Below are positions 35,364-43,500 of a stretch of 64,000 nucleotides of DNA, piece by piece. The notes below the pieces were generated by a model. The model saw only the letters and a program-made list of their open reading frames with translations. It had not been told where the DNA came from and did no database searches. Position numbers and translations under genes: made by a program. How positions within the stretch are numbered: the stretch's first letter is position 1; each line of letters starts with the position of its first letter. This DNA is from Rhizobium skierniewicense (GTDB lineage Bacteria > Pseudomonadota > Alphaproteobacteria > Rhizobiales > Rhizobiaceae), in NCBI RefSeq assembly GCF_014196515.1, contig NZ_JACIDV010000001.1, positions 310,001 through 374,000 of the forward strand. Reading direction: 5' to 3'.

Positions 35364-36257
35364 ATGTCCCTTACACGTACCCAGCGTCTGCGGCAGCTGC
35401 TCGCAGGCGAACGAGCCCTCATGGCGCCCGGTGTGGTCGATGCCATGTATGCCCGCCTCGTAACCGAAGCCGGTTTTGACGCCATGTATATGACGGGCGC
35501 TGGCACATCCGCCACGCGTCTCGGCTACCCGGATGTCGGCCTGCTGACCATGACCGAGATGGTCGATAATGCCACGCGTATTGCCGACGCCTCCGACATT
35601 CCGCTGATTGCCGATGCTGATAATGGTTTCGGCGGTCCGCTGAACGTCCGCCGTGCCATTCAGCTTTATGAGCGTGGCGGCGTCGCTGCGGTACATCTGG
35701 AGGACCAGGTTCTGCCAAAGCGCTGCGGCCATCTGGCGGGTAAGCAGATTGTTCCAGTCGAAGATATGGTGGCGAAGGTGAAGGCCGCCGTGGATGCACG
35801 GATCGACCAGAACTTTGTCGTCATCGCCCGCACGGATGCTCTGGCGCTGCATGGTCGAAACGCCGCCTTTGACCGAGCCGAGATGTACCGCGAAGCCGGT
35901 GCTGACATCATCTTCATCGAAAGCCCCGGCCCGGATGATTTAGCCCACATCGCCCCGCGCTTTCCCGGCATTCCGCTGCTCTACAATATGGCGACCTCGG
36001 GCAAGACGCCGTTTCTGACGCGGTCGGAAATCGAAGCGCTAGGTTTCAAGCTCATCATCTACCCCAACTGGCTGCTGCTTTCCGCCTGCGAAGCCGCGCG
36101 CAAGACGCTTCAGGTCTTGAAGACCGAGGAGACCATCGCTTCGGTTGCTCCCAACGTCATGAACTTCCAGGAGTTCTTTGACATGGCGCGGATGCCTGAA
36201 ATTCAGGAACTGGAAGCCCGCTACGGCACACCCGAAGCAAACCGCACCAGCTATTGA
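35364..36257 (+). CDS. Isocitrate-lyase/PEP-mutase superfamily C-C lyase
   Basis: The 297-residue TIM-barrel protein has the superfamily's metal-binding DADNGFGG (Asp84, Asp86), Glu113 in HLEDQ, and the lyase loop KRCGH with the catalytic Cys121. That cysteine marks 2-methylisocitrate-lyase-like, dimethylmalate-lyase-like and alkylmalate-lyase-like members rather than phosphonopyruvate enzymes. Such lyases split a substituted malate into pyruvate (or glyoxylate) and a short acid. Following a LeuCD-like hydratase in the same operon, a hydration-then-cleavage pair is likely. ATG 35364 has GGAGA 5 nt upstream. Confidence 0.85.
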   Translation: MSLTRTQRLRQLLAGERALMAPGVVDAMYARLVTEAGFDAMYMTGAGTSATRLGYPDVGLLTMTEMVDNATRIADASDIPLIADADNGFGGPLNVRRAIQLYERGGVAAVHLEDQVLPKRCGHLAGKQIVPVEDMVAKVKAAVDARIDQNFVVIARTDALALHGRNAAFDRAEMYREAGADIIFIESPGPDDLAHIAPRFPGIPLLYNMATSGKTPFLTRSEIEALGFKLIIYPNWLLLSACEAARKTLQVLKTEETIASVAPNVMNFQEFFDMARMPEIQELEARYGTPEANRTSY

Positions 36258-36273
36258 GCAGGAGATTTGAGCC

Positions 36274-37674
36274 ATGGCAGTGCTATCTGCGGAAGGCGTG
36301 ACGTTCGATTTTGAAGTGCCGGTCGTCGTCGTGGGGGCAGGGGCATGCGGTCTCGTCGCAGCCCTTGCGGCACACGATGTGGGGCAAGAGGTGATGGTGC
36401 TGGAGCGGGACGAGAACCCGACGGGCTCTACCTCGCTGTCCGCTGGTCTCATTCCGGCACCGTGCACCCGATTGCAGAAGGAAGCCGGTATCGAGGACAG
36501 CCCCGAACTTTTTGCGAAAGACCTCGTAGCCAAGACCCATGACCATACGCCGCACGATATGGCGCTGGTTGCGGCGCAAGCCGCAGGTCCTATGATCGAC
36601 TGGCTGATGGATACGCATAAGGTGGAGTTCGAACTGGTGACGGGGTTCATCTATCCCGGTCATTCGCGCCTTCGCATGCACGGCCCGAAAAGTCGTACCG
36701 GTGCGGATCTGGAGCAGGCGCTTCTTGCCGCTGTGTCCAACGCCGATATCGATGTCGTCACAAATGCGTCCGTCGAAGATCTCTATGTGGATACCACTGG
36801 TCGCGTCACCGGCGTGCGGTTTCGGCGGCCCGATGGCGCGCTGGAAATGCTGGGCTGCAAGGCGCTCGTTCTGGCCTCCTGCGGCTTTGCTGGCGATGTT
36901 GCCTTGGTGCAGAAATACATCCCCGAAATTGCGGACGCAGAATGCTGCGGTCACCTTTCCAATACCGGCGATGCGGTGAAATGGGGACTGGAAATTGGTG
37001 CCGCGCTCGCAGATATGGGTGGCTATCAGGGCCATGGTTCTGTCGCTCACCCCCACGGATTACCACTAACCTGGGCCGTTATCACCAAGGGCGGCATTCT
37101 TTTGAACGCCGAGGGCCAGCGCTTTTCCAACGAGATGCGCGGCTATTCCGAACATGCCGCAGAAGTCGCAGCGCAGCCCGACCACATCGCCTGGGATATC
37201 TATGATTCCAGAGGAGATGAGGCGGGCATGGGCTTTTACGATTACCGGGAAATCCGCAAGCTGGGCGCCATCAAGACAGCAAACAGCCTGGAAGAACTGG
37301 CGGCTGTAACAGGCCTGCCGCTTGCAGATATCCGGGAAGAATTCGAGGCCATCGATACATCCGCACGCACCGGCACGCCGGATCGGTTTGGTCGGACGTT
37401 CACGCAGGATGATGTGCTCAGCGCGCCCTATCATGCCGTGAAAGTCAACGGCGCGCTGTTCCACACCCAAGGCGGGTTGGTGATCAACGCCGAGGCGCGA
37501 GTGCTACGCGAGGATGGCACAGCCTTGCCGAACCTGCTGGCAGGTGGGGGCGCGGCGCGCGGTGTCTCGGGAGATTCCAATTACGGCTACCTGTCCGGCA
37601 ACGGCCTTTTGACGGCAACCAGCTTCGGTCGGTTGGCGGGCATGACCGCCGCGCGGATTGCTGCCGAAAGCTGA
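36274..37674 (+). CDS. FAD-dependent dehydrogenase/reductase of the fumarate-reductase flavoprotein family
   Basis: The 466-residue flavoprotein has an N-terminal dinucleotide-binding VVGAGACGLVAALAA followed by a glutamate in VLERDE, GGILLNAEGQRFSNE, and HTQGGLVINAEARV near the C-terminus, all typical of fumarate reductase, tricarballylate dehydrogenase and ketosteroid dehydrogenase relatives. It could introduce or remove a C=C bond next to a carboxylate or carbonyl. No signal peptide or heme-binding domain is present, so it is cytoplasmic. It follows the lyase gene by 16 nt. Confidence 0.85.
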   Translation: MAVLSAEGVTFDFEVPVVVVGAGACGLVAALAAHDVGQEVMVLERDENPTGSTSLSAGLIPAPCTRLQKEAGIEDSPELFAKDLVAKTHDHTPHDMALVAAQAAGPMIDWLMDTHKVEFELVTGFIYPGHSRLRMHGPKSRTGADLEQALLAAVSNADIDVVTNASVEDLYVDTTGRVTGVRFRRPDGALEMLGCKALVLASCGFAGDVALVQKYIPEIADAECCGHLSNTGDAVKWGLEIGAALADMGGYQGHGSVAHPHGLPLTWAVITKGGILLNAEGQRFSNEMRGYSEHAAEVAAQPDHIAWDIYDSRGDEAGMGFYDYREIRKLGAIKTANSLEELAAVTGLPLADIREEFEAIDTSARTGTPDRFGRTFTQDDVLSAPYHAVKVNGALFHTQGGLVINAEARVLREDGTALPNLLAGGGAARGVSGDSNYGYLSGNGLLTATSFGRLAGMTAARIAAES

Positions 37675-37691
37675 AACAGGAGGAGAGCTTG

Positions 37692-38465
37692 ATGAAGAAG
37701 GTTATGGTCATCGTACCGTTTGCCATGGGGCAGGATGACATCACCCGCAGGCAAGCGCAGATGGATGCGGTCGATCTCGGCCCAGGCATCGAGTTTCACT
37801 ATCGATCCGTTCGGATGGGTCCGAAGAACTATTCGAGCCAGCACGACATGGCCCTTGCTGACGTCTCGATCCTCGATGCAGGTCTAGACGCGGAGAAAGA
37901 CGGCTTCGATGCCATCTGCATCGACACCATGTCCGATAGCGGCATGTCGATGCTCCGCTCGGTGCTCACCATACCGGTTATCGCTCCGGGCCGTCATTCC
38001 ATGCTGATGGCGCAGATGCTGGGTGACAAGTTCTCCATCCTCATGATGTGGGATCGCTGGAAAATGCTCTACACCAAAACGCTGGGCGAGCTTGGGATGG
38101 AGCATAAATGTGCCTCCATGCGATCCATCGGCGTAACGCCTGATAATAAAAGCCTGCTGGCTGGCAAGGAAGACGAGGTGTTCCCGCTTCTGCTGGCTGC
38201 CGCGAAAAAATGCGTCGAAGAGGATGGCGCGCAGGTGCTGATCCTGGGATCCACGACCATGCATGAGGCGCATTCCTGGCTGTCTGCCCGCATCGGCGTT
38301 CCCGTCATCAATCCCGGACCGCTGACCTACAAGCTGGCATCCATCGCACTCGACCTGAAGCTCACCCACAGCAAGGCGACATGGCCGACGCCCCTATCGC
38401 CAAAGCACGACATGATCCGCGCCATCGGCGCTGCCGGAGCGGCCTATCTGGAGAGCAACCAATGA
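37692..38465 (+). CDS. Asp/Glu/hydantoin racemase superfamily protein, copy 1, atypical catalytic sites
   Basis: The 257-residue protein has the two-lobed racemase-superfamily fold (VMVIVPF at the start, INPGPLTYKLA near the end). The first catalytic loop reads CIDTMSDSGM (Cys76, Thr79) and the second LGSTTMHE, with Ser187 where racemases have LGC. So the second cysteine is missing and the first is shifted or replaced. A two-base racemase mechanism is therefore unlikely; a maleate-isomerase-like, decarboxylase-like or hydrolase-like role is open. An upstream TTG at 37689 is a less likely start than ATG 37692, which follows AGGAGAG. Confidence 0.8.
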   Translation: MKKVMVIVPFAMGQDDITRRQAQMDAVDLGPGIEFHYRSVRMGPKNYSSQHDMALADVSILDAGLDAEKDGFDAICIDTMSDSGMSMLRSVLTIPVIAPGRHSMLMAQMLGDKFSILMMWDRWKMLYTKTLGELGMEHKCASMRSIGVTPDNKSLLAGKEDEVFPLLLAAAKKCVEEDGAQVLILGSTTMHEAHSWLSARIGVPVINPGPLTYKLASIALDLKLTHSKATWPTPLSPKHDMIRAIGAAGAAYLESNQ

Positions 38466-39232
38466 TCCGCATTCTCGTCATCGTTCCCTTCGCACTGGAT
38501 GCCGAGGGTGTGCGCAATCGTCAGGCGCAGTCGCAATATGTACCGCTACCTGCGGATTGGGAACTGACCTATCGCCCCGTCACCTGCGGCCCGACATCCT
38601 TCATGTCTCCGCACGACTGGGGGCTGATGGACCTCGCCATCTTCGAGGCCGGGTGCAAGGCGCAGGATGAAGGGTTTGACGCCGTCTGCATCGACACGAT
38701 GTCGGATAGCGGCATGGTCATGCTCCGCTCCGTCCTCTCCATTCCCGTCATCGGCGCAGGCAAGGCTTCGATGCTCTATGCGCTGACGCTCGGTGGCAAG
38801 TTTTCCGTGCTTGCGCAATGGGAGCCAGCGCTGCCACGTTATCGCAAGGCTATCAGAGAATATGGTTTCGACCGCCAATGCGCCTCTGTGCGCAGTTTCG
38901 ATCAGCCGCCTGATTTCTCGAACTTGCTGGGCGGCAAGGAGGACAGTGTGTTTCCACGGATGCGCGATGTTGCCATGCGCTGTATCGAAGACGATGGTGC
39001 AGAGGTCATTTGCCTGGGATCGACAACCATGCATCAGGCCGGAGAGTATCTGGCTGCGAACCTGCCTGTCCCCGTCGTCAATCCCGGACCCCTGACTTAC
39101 AAGCTGGTCGAGACCTTTCTGGCGCTTGGCCTCACCCACGGCAGGGACGTTTATCCACCGCCTGTCGAACCGAGGCTCGACATGCTGCACGCCATGATGA
39201 AAGCTGGAGCTGAAGCAGAAGCGAAGGCCTAA
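38462..39232 (+). CDS. Asp/Glu/hydantoin racemase superfamily protein, copy 2, atypical catalytic sites
   Basis: The 256-residue protein is a paralogue of the preceding one with the same two substitutions at the same positions: CIDTMSDSGM (Cys76, Thr79) and LGSTTMHQ (Ser187). Its ATG overlaps the previous stop as ATGA. The parallel conservation of a non-standard active site in both copies suggests a shared, specific chemistry and perhaps a heteromer. It is the last gene of the operon; the regulator gene converges on it 28 bp away. Confidence 0.8.
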   Translation: MIRILVIVPFALDAEGVRNRQAQSQYVPLPADWELTYRPVTCGPTSFMSPHDWGLMDLAIFEAGCKAQDEGFDAVCIDTMSDSGMVMLRSVLSIPVIGAGKASMLYALTLGGKFSVLAQWEPALPRYRKAIREYGFDRQCASVRSFDQPPDFSNLLGGKEDSVFPRMRDVAMRCIEDDGAEVICLGSTTMHQAGEYLAANLPVPVVNPGPLTYKLVETFLALGLTHGRDVYPPPVEPRLDMLHAMMKAGAEAEAKA

Positions 39233-39260
39233 GGCAAGGGGAGTTCCTTGGGCCGTGTCA

Positions 39261-40040
39261 TCAATTGCCGAGCGAGAAATCCTTACCATCTTCTCGCTTC
39301 AGCGACACGCGGTATTCATAGCGGTCGGCCCGGTAGAAGATTTCAGCGGCGTAGAACGGCGTGAGCTCGGCGTCGAAAAACAGTCTGTTGACCAGCATCA
39401 GCGGCGCGCCGATTGGAATTTCCAGATGTTTGGCAGCGTAATCATCTGCCAGTGTGGCTGTCAGTGTTTGTTCGACCTTCTCGACCACGGCGCCAGCTTT
39501 TTGGACAAGGTCAATCATGTTGGTTGTCGCCAAGTCCTGACGTCTGAGCGTCCCTCCGATCTCCGGCAGCAAATAGGCAATGGAGAGGGAGTAGGGTCGA
39601 CGATCCAGTGAGCGGACGCGCACCGCGCGAACCAGTTGGGTGGTCGGTGCCACTCCCATCTGCTCGCAGATCCGAGGCGGCGCCTCGCCAAGGTCGAGAC
39701 TGACCGCCTTCAGTCGCGTGCTTTTACCCACCGCGTTGAGATAGCTGAACAGGCCATTGATATTCGACACCACTGCGCGGTTGAGTTTGTTCTCTTTCGA
39801 GCGGTCCGTGACATAAGTGCCCCGCCCGCGCGTTCGGGTCACGAGCCCCTCTGCCGTCAACATTTCCATTGCTTTGCGGATCGTAATGCGGCTGACGGAA
39901 AAACTTTCAGACAGTTCAGCTTCGCTGGGAACGGCGACTTCGCTGGGGTAGTAACCTTTCAAGATGCGCTCTCGCATGACCGCATAAACCCGATGATAAA
40001 GAGGGGTCGGAGAATGAGTGTCGCGCATCAATGGTGACAT
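39261..40040 (-). CDS. GntR-family transcriptional regulator with UTRA effector domain
   Basis: The 259-residue protein has a GntR winged helix-turn-helix (about 12-80: PLYHRVYAVMRERILKGYYP, SVSRITIRKAMEMLTAEGLV) and a UTRA ligand domain (about 100-250, ending YRADRYEYRVSLKR). It most likely controls the convergent catabolic operon. A 16-bp element before that operon is nearly repeated before this gene, and CATAC-N6-GTATG lies even closer to its start. ATG 40040 or 40028 is the start; an earlier ATG at 40076 would give a hydrophobic, non-family leader. Confidence 0.88.
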   Translation of the reverse strand: MSPLMRDTHSPTPLYHRVYAVMRERILKGYYPSEVAVPSEAELSESFSVSRITIRKAMEMLTAEGLVTRTRGRGTYVTDRSKENKLNRAVVSNINGLFSYLNAVGKSTRLKAVSLDLGEAPPRICEQMGVAPTTQLVRAVRVRSLDRRPYSLSIAYLLPEIGGTLRRQDLATTNMIDLVQKAGAVVEKVEQTLTATLADDYAAKHLEIPIGAPLMLVNRLFFDAELTPFYAAEIFYRADRYEYRVSLKREDGKDFSLGN

Positions 40041-40073
40041 CCTGACAATGAATAAAACTGCACAAAATAATTG

Positions 40074-40089
40074 CATACGAGACTGTATG
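40074..40089. promoter_or_regulatory. CATAC-N6-GTATG inverted repeat before the GntR gene
   Basis: CATAC (40074-40078) and GTATG (40085-40089) form a perfect inverted repeat with 6-nt spacing, 34 bp upstream of the regulator start. It is suitable for a dimeric regulator; autoregulation is inferred. Confidence 0.4.
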
Positions 40090-40114
40090 GTGCAAACTAA
40101 AAGATTATAACATT

Positions 40115-40136
40115 ATGTCATTTATACCATTTGTAA
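40115..40136 (-). promoter_or_regulatory. Second copy of the catabolic-operon operator-like element
   Basis: On the minus strand 40136-40121 reads TTACAAATGGTATAAA, 15/16 identical to 25967-25982. It is extended here by an ATG-N10-CAT symmetry (40115-40130). A TATAAT hexamer follows at 40109-40104 on the same strand and may be the -10 of the regulator gene. Confidence 0.55.
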
Positions 40137-40294
40137 CGAGGCTGATGCCATGAAATCATCGGGCCGACTGCTCCGTTTTTAAGAGTTGCCAACGGGTTCA
40201 GGTTGCAGGATGGTAACGATAATGCGGAAATAACACGTTCGGCGTTAGGCATTTAAGCTTTCGCATATATACGTTTCGATAGGGATGTGTATCC
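40137..40294. other. Spacer between regulator and exopolysaccharide cluster
   Basis: No gene is seen. The region must hold the promoter of the first exopolysaccharide glycosyltransferase gene; no clear consensus could be picked out. Confidence 0.3.
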
Positions 40295-41323
40295 TTGGGG
40301 CATTGTTATCAGTTGTCGGATGCGAATTTGAAACTAACGGTCATTCTCAAAACGCTGAACGAGGAAAAGCGTATCGGCGCTGCTATCGAAAGCGTCATGG
40401 CTGCATTGGTGGGTATTGAGGGCGAAATCATCGTGGCCGATAGCGGGTCGCGCGATAAAACCGTCGAGATCGCATCACAATATCCGGTCATCATCGCCCA
40501 GATTGAAGCGCCTGCCAAAGCCAGTTGCGGCATTGGCCCACAACTGGGTTATCAGTACAGCAAGGGTGAGTTCATTTGCCTGATGGACGGCGATATGCTG
40601 CTGGATCCGACATTTTTGCCTGCGGCACTTGACTACATGGATAAGAACCCGCGCGTCGCGGGCGTTAGCGGCCATGTCAACGAGGTCAATCTCGATAATC
40701 TGGAGTTTACCCGGCGGGTGCAGAGACATGCACCGGAAAACCTGACCGGTGTTCTTGACCGGCTGAATGGGGGTGGCCTTTATCGCCGAGCGGCTATCGA
40801 AGCCGTCGGTTATTTTTCAGACCGGAATCTGCACGGTTACGAAGAGTTCGATCTTGGACAGCGCCTTCGGTTGCGTGGGTGGACGCTTTATCGCCTCGAC
40901 AGGCGGTTCGTGGACCACTTCGGCCATAGCATCAATTCCTATGTGCTGCTCACACGCCGCTGGTCGTCGAAATATCTTCGTGGCGTGGGCGAGCTGTTGC
41001 GTGCCGGGTCCGAACAGTCTCGTTTAGGAGATTTGACCAGCGAGCTTTCCGAAATTCGACTGTGGCTGGGTGTCTATGCATGGTGGGTGATCCTGTTGGT
41101 CTGCCTTATCGCAGGCTTCTTCAACGGATATGGCTTTATCGTATTTGGGGTTGCACTCGTCGCGCCGGTCGCCTTGATGAGCATCCGGCAACACAGTCTG
41201 TCGTTGGGGTTTTATGCCGTCGTCGCTTGGTGTTTCCACGCCGCTGCACTGCCTCTCGGTTTCCTGAGCGCGCGCCAGCCGCCCGAGAGGTGGGTTGAAA
41301 GCAAACTTTTGAAGTCGCAATGA
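40295..41323 (+). CDS. Glycosyltransferase family 2, membrane-associated
   Basis: The 342-residue protein is a GT-A enzyme: VILKTLNEEKRIGAAIESV, GEIIVADSGSRDKT, and the metal-binding DGD in ICLMDGDMLLDP. Two hydrophobic segments at about 250-275 and 280-300 should attach it to the inner membrane. It probably adds a sugar to a lipid-linked exopolysaccharide precursor. The start is uncertain: the frame opens with TTG 40295 after AGGGATG, and no in-frame ATG precedes the first conserved strand. It overlaps the next gene by 4 nt. Confidence 0.85.
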   Translation: MGHCYQLSDANLKLTVILKTLNEEKRIGAAIESVMAALVGIEGEIIVADSGSRDKTVEIASQYPVIIAQIEAPAKASCGIGPQLGYQYSKGEFICLMDGDMLLDPTFLPAALDYMDKNPRVAGVSGHVNEVNLDNLEFTRRVQRHAPENLTGVLDRLNGGGLYRRAAIEAVGYFSDRNLHGYEEFDLGQRLRLRGWTLYRLDRRFVDHFGHSINSYVLLTRRWSSKYLRGVGELLRAGSEQSRLGDLTSELSEIRLWLGVYAWWVILLVCLIAGFFNGYGFIVFGVALVAPVALMSIRQHSLSLGFYAVVAWCFHAAALPLGFLSARQPPERWVESKLLKSQ

Positions 41324-43500
41324 AAACACTCGTTCGCGTCAGTCTGATTGCGTGCCTGTCGGTCGGCCAACCAGCCATCGCGGATGATTGGCTCCCGGTT
41401 CGCGAACAGTCACTGGAAATTCAGCCGGGCAGCCCACTGGATTTCTCTCGCATGCTTCCGAATGGCACCATCAATGATGCCTCCAGGATCGTGATCAATT
41501 CCGCTGGCAAGCTGGCGAAGGCCAACAATACCGAAACACCACAGCGTTTTCTGTGCGCTTCGCTTGCCTGGAGCCCGGCGTCTGGCGGGTTTCCGGATCA
41601 CGCGATGGCGGATCGGTATGCCGCACAGTTAAAAGTGCACGGCTACAACATCGCCCGTTTCCATTATGTGGATGCAGCTTTGATGGAGGGACGTACGACC
41701 GATTTCGATTTCAATCCGCAGGTTCTTGACCGTGTTCACTACCTGATGGCTGCACTGAAACGAAATGGCATCTCCTGGATTCTAGACGGGCTTACCTCTT
41801 CCAGAGGTGCTTACGGTGGTTTTGGCGATCGGTGGGAGGTTAAAGGTGATCTGAAACTTGGTGCGCAGATCGACGAGACTGATTTCGGCCACTGGCTTAA
41901 ATTCCAGGAATTGTTTCTCGCCAAGGTCAATCCTTACACGAGCATGACGCCGGTTCACGATCCGGCACTGGTCGCAATCGTCCCTTTCAACGAGAACGGT
42001 CTGGAATTCGATTCCATGATGCAGGAGGCGACGCGGGGAACTGTATTTTCCGAACGTCTCAAGCCATTGTTCAACGAATGGCTTTTGAAAAAATATGGTT
42101 CGATGCAAGCGCTCGCTCAAAAATGGGGCCGGTGGGTGATGGAAGGCGACTTGTCCAATCGCTCCATTGCGTTGCCAACCAACCGTTACGAGCGCAGCGA
42201 GCGGATGCGTGACCTGCAATCTTTCTTTATCGATGTAGAGCAGGGCGCAACAGTCAAGATGACGAGCGCCCTGCGTCAACTTGGCTTCAAGGGTATCATC
42301 TTGCCCTACAACAACTGGCCGACGGTTCAGACAGGCATGACCCGCGCCAGTCAAGACGCAGTAGCGATGAACACCTATCAGGACTGGGTGGATTCCTATG
42401 CGCCCGGCACCAGCATTCAGGGCAAAAGTTCGCTGGAGGACGGGCTGCTTTATCTGCGGACAATCGGGCTTGCGCGCTGGCTGGGTCGCCCGTTCTTCGT
42501 CACCGAATATGACCATCTCTTCTGGAGCCCGTTCCGATACGAGGCGGGGCTTGCAGCACCCGCATTTGCCGCCATGCAAGGGTGGGACGTGCTGTGTCGG
42601 CATGCCCATGGCCCCATCGTTCTCGCCTATGGCGAAGATTTTCCGCATAAGAAGCAGATGCTGCCCTACGCCATTGCGCTCGACCCGGTGGCGCGCGCGG
42701 GTGAGACGCTGAGTGCCCTCGTTTTCCGTCGTGGCGACGTAAAATCCTCCTCGCTTCGCATACCGTTTCTCGTCGAAGGGCAATCTGGTCTGCCCGATGG
42801 TGTCAACGATATGGAGCCTGAGGCGCTCACGCGGTTGGGATTGATCGGTGCCGTTGGACTTCAGTCATCATCCACAGGTAGCGCTGTCGCTGTCGCATCG
42901 TCGCGCGCGGGCCAGACGGCGATGGGCATTGTTGCGAAGTTGAAAGAGCAAGGACTGCTGGCCGGCGCCCACACGGCCGATCTGGACCAAGGCCATGTCT
43001 TCAGCGAGACCGGGGAATTGCAGTTGAATGCGCCGGAAAAAAGTATGGCTGTACGATCGCTTCTGACGGAGGCTCTCGCTTTCGATGTGCTGAACACGCC
43101 AGTCGATCTCGGTTTTGTGACAGTGCAATCGGCAGATGGAAGAGGACTGTTTTCACTGTCATCGCTTGACGGCTTGCAGCTTGAGAAAAGCCAGAAACAG
43201 CTCCTCATTCTCGCGTCTGACGCGCAGAACACCGATATGAGGTTTCGGGATGCGGAAGAGCGAATCATCGACAATTTCGGGCAATTGCCGGTGAAGATCC
43301 GCCGCATGCAGATCGCCCTTCGCTTGCGCAATGACAGTGCCTTAACGATCTCCCCCGTCGGGCTTGATGGGCGTGTGTATCCCCCGGTCCTAAATGCCGG
43401 TGCAGGTGAAACGATCACGCTGAGCAACGACACGCCTCAGGGACCAACGACCTATTTTCTGGTCGAAACGACGATCAAACAGCCATCATTACCTCAATAG
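41320..43500 (+). CDS. Secreted clan GH-A-type glycoside hydrolase
   Basis: The 726-residue protein has a Sec signal peptide (cleavage near AIA/DDW, residue 21), a TIM-barrel region (about 60-450) and a beta-rich C-terminal part. Likely catalytic acid/base and nucleophile are Glu225 in PFNENGLE and Glu396 in VTEYDHLFW, placed as in GH5/GH42-like enzymes. In an exopolysaccharide operon such an enzyme may trim or release the polymer in the periplasm. I cannot give the GH family with certainty. Its stop overlaps the end of the convergent gene by 7 nt. Confidence 0.75.
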   Translation: MKTLVRVSLIACLSVGQPAIADDWLPVREQSLEIQPGSPLDFSRMLPNGTINDASRIVINSAGKLAKANNTETPQRFLCASLAWSPASGGFPDHAMADRYAAQLKVHGYNIARFHYVDAALMEGRTTDFDFNPQVLDRVHYLMAALKRNGISWILDGLTSSRGAYGGFGDRWEVKGDLKLGAQIDETDFGHWLKFQELFLAKVNPYTSMTPVHDPALVAIVPFNENGLEFDSMMQEATRGTVFSERLKPLFNEWLLKKYGSMQALAQKWGRWVMEGDLSNRSIALPTNRYERSERMRDLQSFFIDVEQGATVKMTSALRQLGFKGIILPYNNWPTVQTGMTRASQDAVAMNTYQDWVDSYAPGTSIQGKSSLEDGLLYLRTIGLARWLGRPFFVTEYDHLFWSPFRYEAGLAAPAFAAMQGWDVLCRHAHGPIVLAYGEDFPHKKQMLPYAIALDPVARAGETLSALVFRRGDVKSSSLRIPFLVEGQSGLPDGVNDMEPEALTRLGLIGAVGLQSSSTGSAVAVASSRAGQTAMGIVAKLKEQGLLAGAHTADLDQGHVFSETGELQLNAPEKSMAVRSLLTEALAFDVLNTPVDLGFVTVQSADGRGLFSLSSLDGLQLEKSQKQLLILASDAQNTDMRFRDAEERIIDNFGQLPVKIRRMQIALRLRNDSALTISPVGLDGRVYPPVLNAGAGETITLSNDTPQGPTTYFLVETTIKQPSLPQ

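Noticed and set aside
37692-39232. Plain hydantoin or aspartate racemase annotation
   Set aside because: The second catalytic Cys is replaced by Ser in both proteins, so racemase activity cannot be claimed.
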